DNA from: Bifidobacterium animalis subsp. animalis ATCC 25527
GTDB lineage: Bacteria > Actinomycetota > Actinomycetes > Actinomycetales > Bifidobacteriaceae
DNA: 64,000 nt
Assembly: GCF_000260715.1 (NCBI RefSeq)
Contig: NC_017834.1
Location: 868,001 to 932,000, forward strand
Direction of reading: 5' to 3'
Shown here: positions 27,527-36,937 of the stretch, in pieces
How the letters are laid out: each line of letters opens with the position of its first letter
How positions within the stretch are numbered: the first letter of the stretch is position 1
Position numbers and translations under genes: made by a program
The notes under the pieces: model-generated
What the model was told of the DNA's origin: nothing
Seen by the model: the letters and a program-made list of their open reading frames with translations, nothing else
Database searches by the model: none

Positions 27527-28554
27527 GACGAAGGATGCAGGCAAGGACCGGTGTCGCAAGACTTGTCCAAACATACGTCGACATTGAAGATATGACCGCA
27601 GCAACACCATGCCTGCTCATCTACGGCGGCGATGAGTACCTGAACGAACAGAACGCCCGGGATGCCGTGTATCGCCTGCTCGAGGAACATAGGGATGCCG
27701 AATTGGCACGCGTCGACGCCCGCAGCGCCGACGCCTACTCCTTCGACGAGGCGGTGAGTCCCTCCCTGCTCTCGCAGAGGTCGGTGGTGTGGGTCGAACA
27801 TGCGGAGGACGCCGACCCCGGACTGCTCGACGCCATCGTGGCCTACGCCAACGAAACAAATCGGGACCCAGAAGCGTCGGTGGTGGTGATGCAATGCGCC
27901 GCAACGCCAAAAGGCCGTTCCGTGGAAGCGCTCATGCGCCGCAACAACATTCCCGTCGACACGGTTCCCAAACTCGACAAGGCCAAGGACAAACTCAACT
28001 ATGTGTACCAGCAGTTCCAATCGCGTGGCAGGCGCATAGACCCGCAGGCCGCACAGCAACTGGTCAATGTGCTCGGCGACCATGTGGGAGAGCTGGCCGC
28101 AATGATCAGGCAGCTATGCTTCGACTTCGATGACGACCCAATGCGAGTGAACCGTGTGAACCAATACCTCACAGGGAACCCGAAAGTCACCGGCTTCAAC
28201 GTGGCCGACCTCGCCATGGGCGGGAAGACCGCACGTGCAGTGATCGCCCTGAGATCCGCGCTCGCCCAAGGAACGGAACCGATTGCACTCATCGGCGCGC
28301 TCGCGTTGCAAATGCGCAACCTCGCCAAAGCCGCGGCCATTCGTCAAGGGGACATCTCGAAAACCAAGGCGGCGGTGAACGAATGGGCGCTGCGAACGGC
28401 CAACGGACGTCTGGGAGGGTGGACATCGCAGGGCATCAGCGCCTGCATGCAACGACTCGCCTGGGCGGACGAACAATGCAAGAGCCGCGGAGGCGACCCC
28501 ATATACGCACTTGAGAACACCATAGAACTCATCGGAGCCAAAGGAATCCAATGA
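27523..28554 (+). CDS. holA: DNA polymerase III delta subunit
   Basis: Clamp-loader subunit that opens the sliding clamp. The N-terminal AAA-like fold contains LLIYGGDEYLNEQNARDAV, and the C-terminal collar has TGFNVADLAMGGKTARAVI and LALQMRNLAKAAA, as in HolA. comEA-comEC-holA is a common bacterial gene order. The start is placed at the ATG overlapping the comEC stop (ATGA). ATGs at 27475 and 27514 (longer) and 27592 (shorter, MTAATPCLLIYGG) are alternatives. Confidence 0.88.
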   Translation: MRRRMQARTGVARLVQTYVDIEDMTAATPCLLIYGGDEYLNEQNARDAVYRLLEEHRDAELARVDARSADAYSFDEAVSPSLLSQRSVVWVEHAEDADPGLLDAIVAYANETNRDPEASVVVMQCAATPKGRSVEALMRRNNIPVDTVPKLDKAKDKLNYVYQQFQSRGRRIDPQAAQQLVNVLGDHVGELAAMIRQLCFDFDDDPMRVNRVNQYLTGNPKVTGFNVADLAMGGKTARAVIALRSALAQGTEPIALIGALALQMRNLAKAAAIRQGDISKTKAAVNEWALRTANGRLGGWTSQGISACMQRLAWADEQCKSRGGDPIYALENTIELIGAKGIQ

Positions 28555-29180
28555 ACACCATCCACCATATGCGCGAGCCCAACCCGTCGCCCGCACCACG
28601 ACAACCTGACAGCACGATCACCTTGCAAGTGCCGACCGCACAGGCCATGCACGAGCTGGGCGAGCGACTCGCCCGCAGCCTGCACGGTGGTGAGGTGATC
28701 CTGCTTTCCGGGCCCCTCGGCGCAGGCAAGACCACATTGGCGCAAGGATTGGGGAAAGGCCTGGGCATTCAAGAACCCATCGTCTCACCGACCTTCACCA
28801 TCGCCAGGGAACTCGACGGCACCTTCGCTGACGGCACGCCCGCACATCTGATCCACGTGGATGCCTACCGGCTTGGATCCAATGACTACGCCCCAGGTCA
28901 GGCACAGACCGACCTGCTCCTCGACGAACTCGAATCCCTCGGCCTCGACGAGGAACTCGAAGAACCCGGCACACACACCATCATCCTCATGGAATGGGGC
29001 GAACAAATGGCAGCTGCGCTCGCCGACGAACGCTTGGAGATCCGCATCCAAAGACCCACCGACCATGTGTCTGCCCCCATAGGCCGGAACGAACCCACCG
29101 CAGATGGTGAACGCATCGTCACCATCACCCCAGTGGGAACACGATTCGCCCTGGCGGAACCAGCCGACGCCCAAGCCTGA
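28551..29180 (+). CDS. tsaE: tRNA t6A biosynthesis ATPase TsaE
   Basis: A 209-residue P-loop ATPase needed for N6-threonylcarbamoyladenosine at position 37 of ANN-reading tRNAs. Walker A is LSGPLGAGKTTLAQGLGKGL (residues ~55-74), followed by SPTFTIARE and HVDAYRL. It has extra N- and C-terminal extensions compared with the ~150-residue minimal enzyme. ATGA overlap with holA couples it to that gene. tsaB, rimI and tsaD follow, so the whole t6A set except tsaC is here. Confidence 0.93.
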   Translation: MNTIHHMREPNPSPAPRQPDSTITLQVPTAQAMHELGERLARSLHGGEVILLSGPLGAGKTTLAQGLGKGLGIQEPIVSPTFTIARELDGTFADGTPAHLIHVDAYRLGSNDYAPGQAQTDLLLDELESLGLDEELEEPGTHTIILMEWGEQMAAALADERLEIRIQRPTDHVSAPIGRNEPTADGERIVTITPVGTRFALAEPADAQA

Positions 29181-29255
29181 CGACGCCGACGGACAACGCA
29201 TACAATACAAGAACCGCACCCTAACACAACACACGAAACAAGCGACACGAGACAC

Positions 29256-30098
29256 ATGAACACGTTAGTCATCGACACATCATTCGGATCCACAGTAGGC
29301 ATAACCGGGCATGAACCAATCTGCGAACAGGATTCGCGCACACACGTGGAAAAACTGCAGCACGACATCGCGCAAGTCTGCGCAGAGGCGAAAATACAAC
29401 CTCACGACATCGAGCGCATAGTCGTAGGAATAGGCCCGGCACCCTTCACCGGACTACGCGCAGGCATCGTGGCAGCCAAGGCAATCGCCTATGCCACCGG
29501 AGCACAACTCCTCGGACAGGATTCCCTAAGCGGACAGGCCACCATGATGCAAGTGGCCTACAACGGCGATCCGAACCTGCTGAACACAGCCATATTCGGC
29601 AACTGGAATGCACCAGCCAATGCGGGCGCCGCGTTGCATCTGACCCTCAGCGTCAACGACGCGCGCCGCAAACAGCTCTACTACACCCTGCTCGCAAACA
29701 CCAACGCAGACACCAAAGACGAACGCATCCAACTCGACATGAACATAGACACGCCATCGAACATCGCGGCCAAAGTAAGCGCAGCGGTCGCCACCATGCA
29801 GCAACGCCATCCCGACCAGCCGATCGCCGTCGACATAGTCGGACACGGTGCAAGCAAATACGAGCAAATCTGGAACCAACAACCCTGGCACGGAATCACC
29901 CTCGACCATTCACTCCTCGACACCGGCGCATGGGGGGTGAAAGCCTTCGCCGCACTCGCAGAACACGATGCCGACGCCGACGCCAATCTACGCCCCATCG
30001 AGCCCCTTTACCTGCGCAGACCCGACGTCAGCGTGCCCAACCCGCTCAAACATGTGCTCAACCACGAAGGAGCACATCGCAACGAGGCAAACGCATGA
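29256..30098 (+). CDS. tsaB: tRNA t6A biosynthesis protein TsaB
   Basis: A 280-residue ASKHA-fold protein that partners TsaD. The N-terminal strand TLVIDTSFGSTVGI and the GIGPAPFTGLRAGIVAAKAIAYAT block near residue 65 are typical. The domain is inactive as an enzyme and serves as a platform for TsaD and TsaE. It has an unusual asparagine/alanine-rich insert (residues ~100-130) and its codons are rich in A and C at third positions, unlike distant neighbours. The stop overlaps the rimI start. Confidence 0.9.
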   Translation: MNTLVIDTSFGSTVGITGHEPICEQDSRTHVEKLQHDIAQVCAEAKIQPHDIERIVVGIGPAPFTGLRAGIVAAKAIAYATGAQLLGQDSLSGQATMMQVAYNGDPNLLNTAIFGNWNAPANAGAALHLTLSVNDARRKQLYYTLLANTNADTKDERIQLDMNIDTPSNIAAKVSAAVATMQQRHPDQPIAVDIVGHGASKYEQIWNQQPWHGITLDHSLLDTGAWGVKAFAALAEHDADADANLRPIEPLYLRRPDVSVPNPLKHVLNHEGAHRNEANA

Positions 30099-30592
30099 TC
30101 GTCGACGCCAACACGCTCGAGCGCACCACGGTATGCTCGCAAATAGCCAAGATGGAACAACAACTGTTCGGCAAAGGAGCATGGAGCAACACACTCATAG
30201 ACGAAGAGCTCAGCGCACCACACCGCAGCTACTATGTGAACGTGGACGACGAAGGAACCATAGACGCATACGCCGGCCTCTGGTACGACGGATACGACGC
30301 ACAGATCATGACCATAGGCGTCAGCCCCGAACGCCAACGACAAGGCATAGCCACCCAACTGCTCAACCAGCTCATCGCCAAGGCCAACGAACTCCACGCC
30401 GAACGCATGCTGCTCGAAGTGCGCGTCGACAACGAACCGGCACTCACCCTGTACCGCCACTTCGGATTCGAAACCATGGGAATCCGCAAACGCTACTACC
30501 AGCCGGAAAACAAAGACGCCTACACCATGAGTCTCACCCTGTGCGACCACCGACCCGCAGGATTCGCCATACCATCGAACACACAATGCTGA
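30095..30592 (+). CDS. rimI: Ribosomal-protein-alanine N-acetyltransferase RimI-like
   Basis: A 165-residue GNAT acetyltransferase. The acetyl-CoA loop is SPERQRQGIATQLL (residues ~77-90), followed by LEVRVDNEPALTLYRHFGFE and IRKRYYQP, the standard RimI ending. It would acetylate the N-terminal amine of S18 or other proteins. It starts at the ATG overlapping the tsaB stop; the open frame upstream of this in tsaB is not coding. Bacteria commonly place rimI between tsaB and tsaD, as here. Confidence 0.92.
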   Translation: MIVDANTLERTTVCSQIAKMEQQLFGKGAWSNTLIDEELSAPHRSYYVNVDDEGTIDAYAGLWYDGYDAQIMTIGVSPERQRQGIATQLLNQLIAKANELHAERMLLEVRVDNEPALTLYRHFGFETMGIRKRYYQPENKDAYTMSLTLCDHRPAGFAIPSNTQC

Positions 30593-30632
30593 TCCCAACA
30601 GCGCCACGCCAACAAGCCCAAGAAAGAAAACA

Positions 30633-31676
30633 ATGAGCAACCAAATCATTCTCGGCATCGAATCCACCTGCGACGAAACCGCCGCCGCCGTCGTGCAAGG
30701 CAAGACACTGCTGACGAATGTCGTCGCCTCATCCATGGACGAACACGCCCGATACGGTGGCGTCATCCCCGAAATCGCCTCCCGTGCGCACGCACAGTCA
30801 TTCGTGCCGGTGGTATCGAAAGCGCTCGCCGACGCGAACATGACCATCGACGATGTCGATGCCATCGCCGTCTCGGCAGGCCCCGGTTTGGCAGGGTGCC
30901 TTGCGGTCGGCGTCTCGGGGGCGAAGGCATTGGCCTGGTCAGCCAACAAGCCGATCTACGGCATCAACCACGTCATTGGGCATGTGGCCGTCACGCAATT
31001 GCAGTTTGGTGATCTCCCTGCCAATACGATGGCGCTCATCGTCTCTGGCGGACACACCTCGCTGTTGCACGTCAACGATATCGCGCGTGATGTCGAGGTG
31101 GTGGGGACGACATTGGATGACGCGGCAGGGGAGTGTTTCGACAAAGTGGCCCGACTGCTGGGATTCCCATACCCCGGCGGCCCATACATCGACCGGCATG
31201 CCCAGCATGGCGATCCGCATGCCATCAAGGTGCCACAAGGACTCACGCAAGGTCGCGCCGGTAAGGAACACCCTTACGATTTCAGCTTCTCCGGGGTGAA
31301 AACAGCCATTGCCCGTTGGATCGAAGAACGGCAGGGGAGAGGGCAGGAGATCCCGGTGGACGACGTATGCGCGTCGCTGGCCGGATCAGTGGCGCAGGTG
31401 CTTTCCCGAAAGAGCATGCGAGGATGCGAGCAGTTCGATTCCACCACGTTGATTGTGGGCGGTGGGTTCTCGGCGAACTCGCAGCTCCGGGAGGCGCTTG
31501 TGGAGGCTGGGCGCAATCACGGGGTCGACGTGCGCATACCGCAGATCAAACTGTGTACGGACAACGGTGCCATGGTGGCGATGCTTGGTTCGAATTTGGT
31601 GGAGGCCGGTGTGGCGCCGTCTGACATGGAATTCCCCATCGACTCTGCGATGCCGCTTACCAAGATCAGCATGTGA
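30633..31676 (+). CDS. tsaD: tRNA N6-adenosine threonylcarbamoyltransferase TsaD
   Basis: Catalytic subunit of t6A37 synthesis, 347 residues. It has the ASKHA fold with ILGIESTCDETAAAVV at the start and the metal-binding HVIGH motif near residue 113 (NHVIGHVAVTQ). LIVSGGHTSLLHV, FDKVARLLGFPYPGGP and DNGAMVAMLG (the C-terminal Asp motif) are also present. It is the last gene of the holA-tsaE-tsaB-rimI-tsaD run. The base composition returns to the window norm within this gene. Confidence 0.95.
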   Translation: MSNQIILGIESTCDETAAAVVQGKTLLTNVVASSMDEHARYGGVIPEIASRAHAQSFVPVVSKALADANMTIDDVDAIAVSAGPGLAGCLAVGVSGAKALAWSANKPIYGINHVIGHVAVTQLQFGDLPANTMALIVSGGHTSLLHVNDIARDVEVVGTTLDDAAGECFDKVARLLGFPYPGGPYIDRHAQHGDPHAIKVPQGLTQGRAGKEHPYDFSFSGVKTAIARWIEERQGRGQEIPVDDVCASLAGSVAQVLSRKSMRGCEQFDSTTLIVGGGFSANSQLREALVEAGRNHGVDVRIPQIKLCTDNGAMVAMLGSNLVEAGVAPSDMEFPIDSAMPLTKISM

Positions 31677-31744
31677 GGTATTGCAGTGGTTGTCTCCGGA
31701 TTGGTGCGGCATCCCGCCGGGGATACGGTGCGACACGCGTTGAT

Positions 31745-31772
31745 TTGCATTTTTCGACTCACCCGCTAAACT
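31745..31772 (+). promoter_or_regulatory. Promoter of tRNA-Asn copy 1
   Basis: TTGCAT (31745-31750) and TAAACT (31767-31772) with a 16-base spacer. The duplicated block begins 7 bases after the -10, at the expected transcription start. Confidence 0.6.
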
Positions 31773-31809
31773 AAACATTTGTTGCGTGTGAGAGATCATG
31801 CGAGCGCAT

Positions 31810-31863
<54 letters not shown>

Positions 31864-31885
<22 letters not shown>

Positions 31886-32415
31886 TCAGCCGCCCTCGGG
31901 CGGCTTTTCCATTGTGTGCCAGATACGGTGTCGCGACGCGACTCATTGACCAATTCGGTCAGCTCCTTGAGTCTGTCGTGATGAGTGGTGTACCAGCCTG
32001 TGTTCTCCATGATGCGGCCGGTTCGGCGCTGCAGTTCCTCGACGCTGTTGGCATTGCACCCGGTGATTTCCGGGACCTTCTCCTCATATTCCTTGGCGAA
32101 TTGCACGAGCACATTGGGGTCCTGCACGTCATAGGTGCCAAGATGGTATGCCTTGCTTGCCTCACTATCGTGCAGGTATGTGTAGGTGTTCATCGCGATG
32201 CGCAGTTCATCGCTTGCCGCGGCGCACATATGTCTGGCATGGGTGAGATAGGAGACGTTCATGTTGTGCACGATGAGTGCGGCGCCGGCTGCGAAGACAA
32301 TGGCAAGACAGAGCATGACGATGATCGGTGCATTCCGATGTGTGGATGATGCCGGGCTGCTGGTGTCACCATGGTCGTTGCTGGATTTCGGCATATTCGG
32401 CTGCACTGGCTCCAT
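31864..32415 (-). CDS. Small membrane-anchored protein of unknown function, 3' end antisense to tRNA-Asn
   Basis: A 183-residue predicted protein lying between the two tRNA-Asn copies and read against them. It has a short charged N-terminus, one membrane helix (residues ~31-52, IVMLCLAIVFAAGAALIV) and a helical outer domain with no recognised family. The ATG at 32415 is preferred for the GGGAG ahead of it; the frame opens at 32451. The last codons run through the tRNA terminator and the stop codon lies inside the tRNA T arm. The native C-terminus may therefore have been replaced when the tRNA block was formed. Confidence 0.55.
31888..31908 (+). terminator. Terminator of tRNA-Asn copy 1
   Basis: AGCCGCC/GGCGGCT hairpin with a 4-base loop followed by TTTTCC, 2 bases after the CCA end. 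The same element follows copy 2. Confidence 0.85.
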
Positions 32416-32551
32416 ATTCTCCCTGATTGGGTTTGCGGGGCATAAGCCCATCGCATATTATGCGGATTTCTCTCTATGTTGCATTCTACGCGCATCGGAG
32501 AAAATGACGGTCGTGTCATATGAATCCGGGGAGTATGCCGACACGCCGGAT

Positions 32552-32580
32552 TTGCGTATTCAAAATATCGTGTGTAAATT
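32552..32580 (+). promoter_or_regulatory. Promoter of tRNA-Asn copy 2
   Basis: TTGCGT (32552-32557) and TAAATT (32575-32580) with a 17-base spacer. The repeat block again begins 7 bases after the -10. Confidence 0.6.
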
Positions 32581-32617
32581 ATATGTCTGTTGCGTGTGAG
32601 AGATCATGCAAGCGCAT

Positions 32618-32693
<76 letters not shown>

Positions 32694-32695
32694 TC

Positions 32696-32716
32696 AGCCG
32701 CCCTCGGGCGGCTTTT
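32696..32716 (+). terminator. Terminator of tRNA-Asn copy 2
   Basis: Same AGCCGCC/GGCGGCT hairpin as copy 1, here followed by a longer TTTTTTG run. Confidence 0.85.
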
Positions 32717-32744
32717 TTGTTATACAGGAGGTGGGTGTGCGCGT

Positions 32745-33122
32745 ATGAGCAGGAACACTGATGACCGGCGTGCTCTTGCAGCGATCGAGAGCGAACGCAT
32801 GGAGGATCAGATTGCTTATTACCGTAAGCCCTTCATGGTGCTGTGGGCGGCTGTTCAGGAGGCTTCGTCGGAATTGGAAGAGGATTACGGACTCTCTTCC
32901 GACGTCTCGCAACTCTGGGTGGCTGAACGGCTGCGGCAGGTGTCGGATTCATTGGTGGACAGATTGGCCGAGAAAGCCGTGCAACATGGCACCAGCAAAT
33001 CGAACGTGGCACGTGCCGCCGATTCGGATCCAACGAATGCCATGCGCAGATTTCCTCGTCTTCGACCGGGAGCTGTTCGCACCCGACTGCTTATTGACGA
33101 GGTGCTCGATTCGCTGGAATGA
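32745..33122 (+). CDS. Hypothetical protein with possible DNA-binding helix pair
   Basis: A 125-residue soluble, mostly helical protein that I do not recognise as a named family. Residues ~70-105 (AEKAVQHGTSKSNVARAA then TNAMRRFPRLRPG) have the spacing of a helix-turn-helix with a basic recognition helix, so a transcriptional regulator or DNA-binding role is possible but unproven. It begins with ATG 29 bases after the tRNA-Asn terminator, preceded by GGAGGTGGG, and is the only gene before the M23-like protein. Confidence 0.65.
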   Translation: MSRNTDDRRALAAIESERMEDQIAYYRKPFMVLWAAVQEASSELEEDYGLSSDVSQLWVAERLRQVSDSLVDRLAEKAVQHGTSKSNVARAADSDPTNAMRRFPRLRPGAVRTRLLIDEVLDSLE

Positions 33123-33298
33123 CGTCTTCGGATTCGCCATCGACCTTTCTCATCTGTCTCGGCAATGAGTGCGTGCCATTGACGGCAATGAGGTGATGGT
33201 GCATAACCCGTTCTCCGACCACAATGACCTGCCAGACTGGACACGTGGATGCTAACCGGTCATAGTGGAATCCAGATCACTACGTGGCTGGAGGAGAT

Positions 33299-33937
33299 AT
33301 GGCACATCATGGGACTTCCTGGAATGGCTGGCGTCGATGGCGGGCTCGCAGACTCAGGATGGTGAGATTGTGGATGCTGCGGTTGCTGCGGATGCAGCAT
33401 GAACTGCTGATTCTGGCGCTATGCCTGGTTTGCGGTGCCGTTGTCCCGCTCGCTGTCTCGTCGAGTGAGATTCATGGCATGGAGCTCGTTGCTGGTTGTA
33501 CGGCAATCGCAGGGGAAATGTGCCATGCTCGCATGCTGTCGCCCGTGCCCGACGGATTGATTGTCAGGGGGTTCGACCGGCCGGAATGGCAATGGAGCCC
33601 TGGGCATAGGGGAGTGGATATCTCGTTGAATGGTACGCATGAGTTGCTGGCACCCAGCGATGGGGCCATCAGTTTCAGCGGGATGGTGGCGGGGAAATCG
33701 GTGGTGAGTATCGACACAGGTCCGTACACGCTCACATTCGAACCGGCGCACACTCAACTGGCGGTAGGCGACAAAGTGCATCGCGGAAAGCGATTCGCCT
33801 CAGTCGGAGGCCAGAGCGACCACTGTGGGGAAAGTTGCGCGCATTGGGGTATCAAGCGCACTGGACGTAGGGACTATCTCGATCCGGCGTGGTTCCTGCG
33901 CCCAATGCAGATTCGGCTGGTTCCCTATTCCGAATAG
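33299..33937 (+). CDS. Membrane-anchored M23 (LytM)-family peptidase-like protein
   Basis: A 212-residue protein with a very basic N-terminus, a membrane helix at ~36-54 and an outer LytM domain. The first zinc-ligand pair is H103 and D107 in GHRGVDIS. The later motif, usually H-x-H, reads C180-A-H182 in ESCAHWGIK, so the first histidine is a cysteine. It could be an active cell-wall endopeptidase with altered chemistry or a non-catalytic regulator. The ATG at 33299 follows GGAGGAG. Its stop lies ~20 bases from the end of the convergent lipoprotein gene. Confidence 0.8.
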   Translation: MAHHGTSWNGWRRWRARRLRMVRLWMLRLLRMQHELLILALCLVCGAVVPLAVSSSEIHGMELVAGCTAIAGEMCHARMLSPVPDGLIVRGFDRPEWQWSPGHRGVDISLNGTHELLAPSDGAISFSGMVAGKSVVSIDTGPYTLTFEPAHTQLAVGDKVHRGKRFASVGGQSDHCGESCAHWGIKRTGRRDYLDPAWFLRPMQIRLVPYSE

Positions 33938-33957
33938 CGTCCCACCGGCACATCGCA

Positions 33958-35472
33958 TCACATGTCGGCGTCGGCCAATGAGATGTACCCCGGATCGATC
34001 AATGCGGCCTTCAGATTTGCGGCACTCACGGCCAGCAGGGTTATATGCAGTGTGGGGATCTCCGAACCGTAGTCGTCGCTGGTTTTGAGCTCGGCAATGT
34101 TGGAGAGCTTCTCCTTGCGGTTGAGCTGCAGTGCGATTTGTGCAATGGTGCCGGTGTTGGCATGGACGTCCACCAGACCGGTCATCCACTGCAATCCATT
34201 CACAATGTTCGGGATATCGGATATATAGGCACCAAAACCGGTGATAATGGGCCATTGCTTGGAGTCCGTCTTCGTTGTCTGGGATGGTTGCGCGGACTCA
34301 TCACCTGACTGTGCTGGATTAGGCACACGTTGTCTGTTCAGTGGCTTCCTTCCTGCAATGTTGCCCACCACATCGAAAATGGTGATGGAGGGGTTGACAT
34401 CCATGGAGGATCCTGAATAGCCCATCGTTTTCAGTGCCTTGATCGATGCGGCCGCAGTGAAATCGTTCATCGCCAAGATACCGTCGATGCGTACGGCTGC
34501 ATCGCGTCCTTTCGTCTCGAGGCGTGACTTGAGCTCATCCTCTATCTGGGAGTCCTTCGTCGCCTTGAACATCACATCCTTGTAATCGCTTTTCGTGGTG
34601 AAGAACGAGAGGCGTTGTGAGGGGCTATATGCCTTGCGCTGCCGGAAATACGGCCCCAGAACCTCCCAGATGCCTTCAAATGCCTGCGCTTGGAACGAAT
34701 TGTTTTTGCCGGACGGGTCTGTGTTCGGCAGGAGAACCTCTATGGCTTTGGGATTCGACTCGCTCACCGCATCGAGATCGAGTTTGGATACGATCTGCTG
34801 TGCCTGCATACGGCCGATGTCGGCGGCAGTCACCAATGGGACGTAGACGTTCGGAACGAAGCCGTCGATCGGGTTGCTCAGCACCACCACATGCATCCCC
34901 GCGTTCTTCGCCTTGTTCAGCGAATCGGCTATCTGGCGCATGGAAGAGGATTCATCTGAGTCAGTGTCGGATGCATCCTGGTCGGAGGGCTCCTGGTTCG
35001 GAGTGGTGATGAAATGGCTGTATTCGCCGTAGTTCCTGTCAAGCCTGACGGCCGGGGCGATGACAATCGTCGTTGCCCCCTGCTCGGTTTGCGGGTCGCC
35101 GTATTGCTCCTTGGAATCCGCATTGAGCCGTTCCTGCACATACCGCTTCAAGGCATCGCTCTGGCTTGCCAACGAACCGCTGGTCTCACGGTTCATGGAC
35201 TTGCCGGAGAATCCGTCAGTGGACAGCGCGTTCTCGAGCGAATCATTGAGAGTGTTCCAGTTGTTCAGGGGAACGTTCTGCGAAAGATTGGGGGAGTTCG
35301 ATGGAAGGAAGAGCGCCACGTGCCCTGTCGAAGCTGCGGTGGTGGCCGAGGGGCTGGTGGTGGCGGTGCCGGTCGATGGATCGGTGGAGCATCCGGCCGT
35401 TGCACACATCAGTGAGCCAGCCATCGCCAACGAGACGAATGCGCGAATGATGTGAGAGGTGCCTTTGCCCAT
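33958..35472 (-). CDS. Sugar-type substrate-binding lipoprotein without adjacent transporter
   Basis: A 504-residue exported lipoprotein with a signal peptide and lipobox T-A-G-C near residue 28, then a Ser/Thr-rich linker. The periplasmic-binding-protein fold resembles sugar-binding (Peripla_BP_4/LacI-like) domains: TTIVIAPAVRLDRN, KNAGMHVVVLSNPIDGF, YVPLVTAADIGRMQAQQI, IDGILAMNDFTAAASIKAL. It is longer than usual because of acidic and Ser-rich inserts at ~165 and ~405. No permease or ATPase gene is adjacent, so the ligand and transporter are unknown. Confidence 0.82.
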   Translation of the reverse strand: MGKGTSHIIRAFVSLAMAGSLMCATAGCSTDPSTGTATTSPSATTAASTGHVALFLPSNSPNLSQNVPLNNWNTLNDSLENALSTDGFSGKSMNRETSGSLASQSDALKRYVQERLNADSKEQYGDPQTEQGATTIVIAPAVRLDRNYGEYSHFITTPNQEPSDQDASDTDSDESSSMRQIADSLNKAKNAGMHVVVLSNPIDGFVPNVYVPLVTAADIGRMQAQQIVSKLDLDAVSESNPKAIEVLLPNTDPSGKNNSFQAQAFEGIWEVLGPYFRQRKAYSPSQRLSFFTTKSDYKDVMFKATKDSQIEDELKSRLETKGRDAAVRIDGILAMNDFTAAASIKALKTMGYSGSSMDVNPSITIFDVVGNIAGRKPLNRQRVPNPAQSGDESAQPSQTTKTDSKQWPIITGFGAYISDIPNIVNGLQWMTGLVDVHANTGTIAQIALQLNRKEKLSNIAELKTSDDYGSEIPTLHITLLAVSAANLKAALIDPGYISLADADM

Positions 35473-35536
35473 AACCGCCCTTGTCCTTTGCCTAGATCGC
35501 AGCGTATGCCGTTACATTGTACCCGGCCTGCAACAC

Positions 35537-35568
35537 TTCGGGGCCTGTGCGTATGCACAGGCCCCGAA
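35537..35568 (-). terminator. Terminator of icd
   Basis: A 14-bp perfect stem TTCGGGGCCTGTGC/GCACAGGCCCCGAA with a 4-base loop, 20 bases after the icd stop on the minus strand. Confidence 0.85.
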
Positions 35569-35587
35569 TGTCGTGAGGATGTCAGAT

Positions 35588-36811
35588 TCAACGCTGCTCG
35601 GCAAGGTTCCTTTGCAGGTTCTCATCCAGAGCGTTCATGAACTGCTCTGTGTCGAGCCATTCATGGCTTGGATCAATGAGTATGGCCAGATCCTTGGTCA
35701 TCTGGCCGCCCTCAACGGTCGAGATGATGGTCTGTTCCAGTGTTTCTGCGAAATTGGCGACCTGTGGGGTGCCATCGAGTTTTGCGCGGTGCTTGAGGCC
35801 GCCGGTCCAGGCGTAGATCGAGGCGATCGGGTTCGTGGAGGTCTTCTCGCCTTTCTGCCAGCGACGGTAATGGCGTGTGACCGTTCCATGGGCGGCCTCG
35901 GCTTCGACGGTTTGGCCATCGGGAGTCATGAGAACCGACGTCATGAGTCCCAGCGACCCGAATCCCTGCGCCACGGTGTCGGACTGCACATCACCGTCAT
36001 AGTTCTTGCAGGCCCACACGTAACCGCCATGCCACTTGAGCGAGCTGGCCACCATATCGTCGATCAACCGGTGCTCGTAGGTGAGTCCCTCCTGCTCATA
36101 ACGTTGCTTGTATTCGGTTTCGAACACCTCGGCGAAAATGTCTTTGAACTCGCCGTCGTAGGCCTTGAGAATCGTGTTCTTCGTGGAGAGGTACACGGGG
36201 TAGTGCCGCAGGAGTCCATAGTTGAAGCATGCGCGTGCGAAGCCGCGAATCGATTCATCGAGATTGTACTGCACCTGCGCCACGCCGCTCCCGGGATAAT
36301 CGAACACCACATGTTCGATCGGCTCGGAGCCGTCATTCGGGGTGAAGGTCACGGTGAGAGTGCCAGAAGTCGGCACCTTGAAGTCGGTGGCCTTGTACTG
36401 GTCGCCGAACGCGTGGCGAGCCACTACAATCGGCTTTGTCCAACCAGGCACCAGACGAGGAATGTTGTCTATGACAATCGGCTCGCGGAAGATCGTACCA
36501 CCGAGAATGTTGCGAATGGTGCCGTTCGGCGACTTCCACATTTTCTTGAGGCCGAACTCCTCCACACGCGCCTCGTCGGGGGTTATCGTGGCGCATTTGA
36601 CACCCACATGTTCGCGCTTGATCGCTTCTGCCGCGTCGATGGTCACTTGGTCATCCGTGGCGTCGCGGTTCTCGATTCCCAGGTCGTAATAGTCGAGATC
36701 GATGTCGAGATACGGCAGTATGAGACGATCCTTGATGTCCTTCCAGATGACGCGTGTCATCTCGTCGCCGTCGAGCTCAACCACCTTGCCTTCGACCTTG
36801 ATTTTGGCCAT
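35588..36811 (-). CDS. icd: NADP-dependent isocitrate dehydrogenase
   Basis: Converts isocitrate to 2-oxoglutarate, the source of glutamate. The 407-residue protein has the layout of the homodimeric, eukaryote-like IDH class: [18 protein letters not shown] at the start, the substrate-binding [37 protein letters not shown] and [12 protein letters not shown]. It starts at the ATG at 36811 with GGAGGA ahead of it; the frame is open well upstream but not coding. It is divergent from guaB3. No aconitase or citrate synthase gene is in the window. Confidence 0.95.
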   Translation of the reverse strand: MAKIKVEGKVVELDGDEMTRVIWKDIKDRLILPYLDIDLDYYDLGIENRDATDDQVTIDAAEAIKREHVGVKCATITPDEARVEEFGLKKMWKSPNGTIRNILGGTIFREPIVIDNIPRLVPGWTKPIVVARHAFGDQYKATDFKVPTSGTLTVTFTPNDGSEPIEHVVFDYPGSGVAQVQYNLDESIRGFARACFNYGLLRHYPVYLSTKNTILKAYDGEFKDIFAEVFETEYKQRYEQEGLTYEHRLIDDMVASSLKWHGGYVWACKNYDGDVQSDTVAQGFGSLGLMTSVLMTPDGQTVEAEAAHGTVTRHYRRWQKGEKTSTNPIASIYAWTGGLKHRAKLDGTPQVANFAETLEQTIISTVEGGQMTKDLAILIDPSHEWLDTEQFMNALDENLQRNLAEQR

Positions 36812-36937
36812 GCTGTGTCCTCCAGTCGTTGCGGGTAACAAACCCATGTGTAATGCAAAAGTGTTACCAACATGAATATTTGTCCATTCTGCAAACGGTG
36901 TGGGTGACGTGTCACATGGCACGGATAGCCTAAAGGC

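Noticed and set aside
35459..36838. A 459-codon plus-strand frame opposite icd
   Set aside because: Antisense shadow of icd; covers the icd terminator and has no ribosome-binding site.
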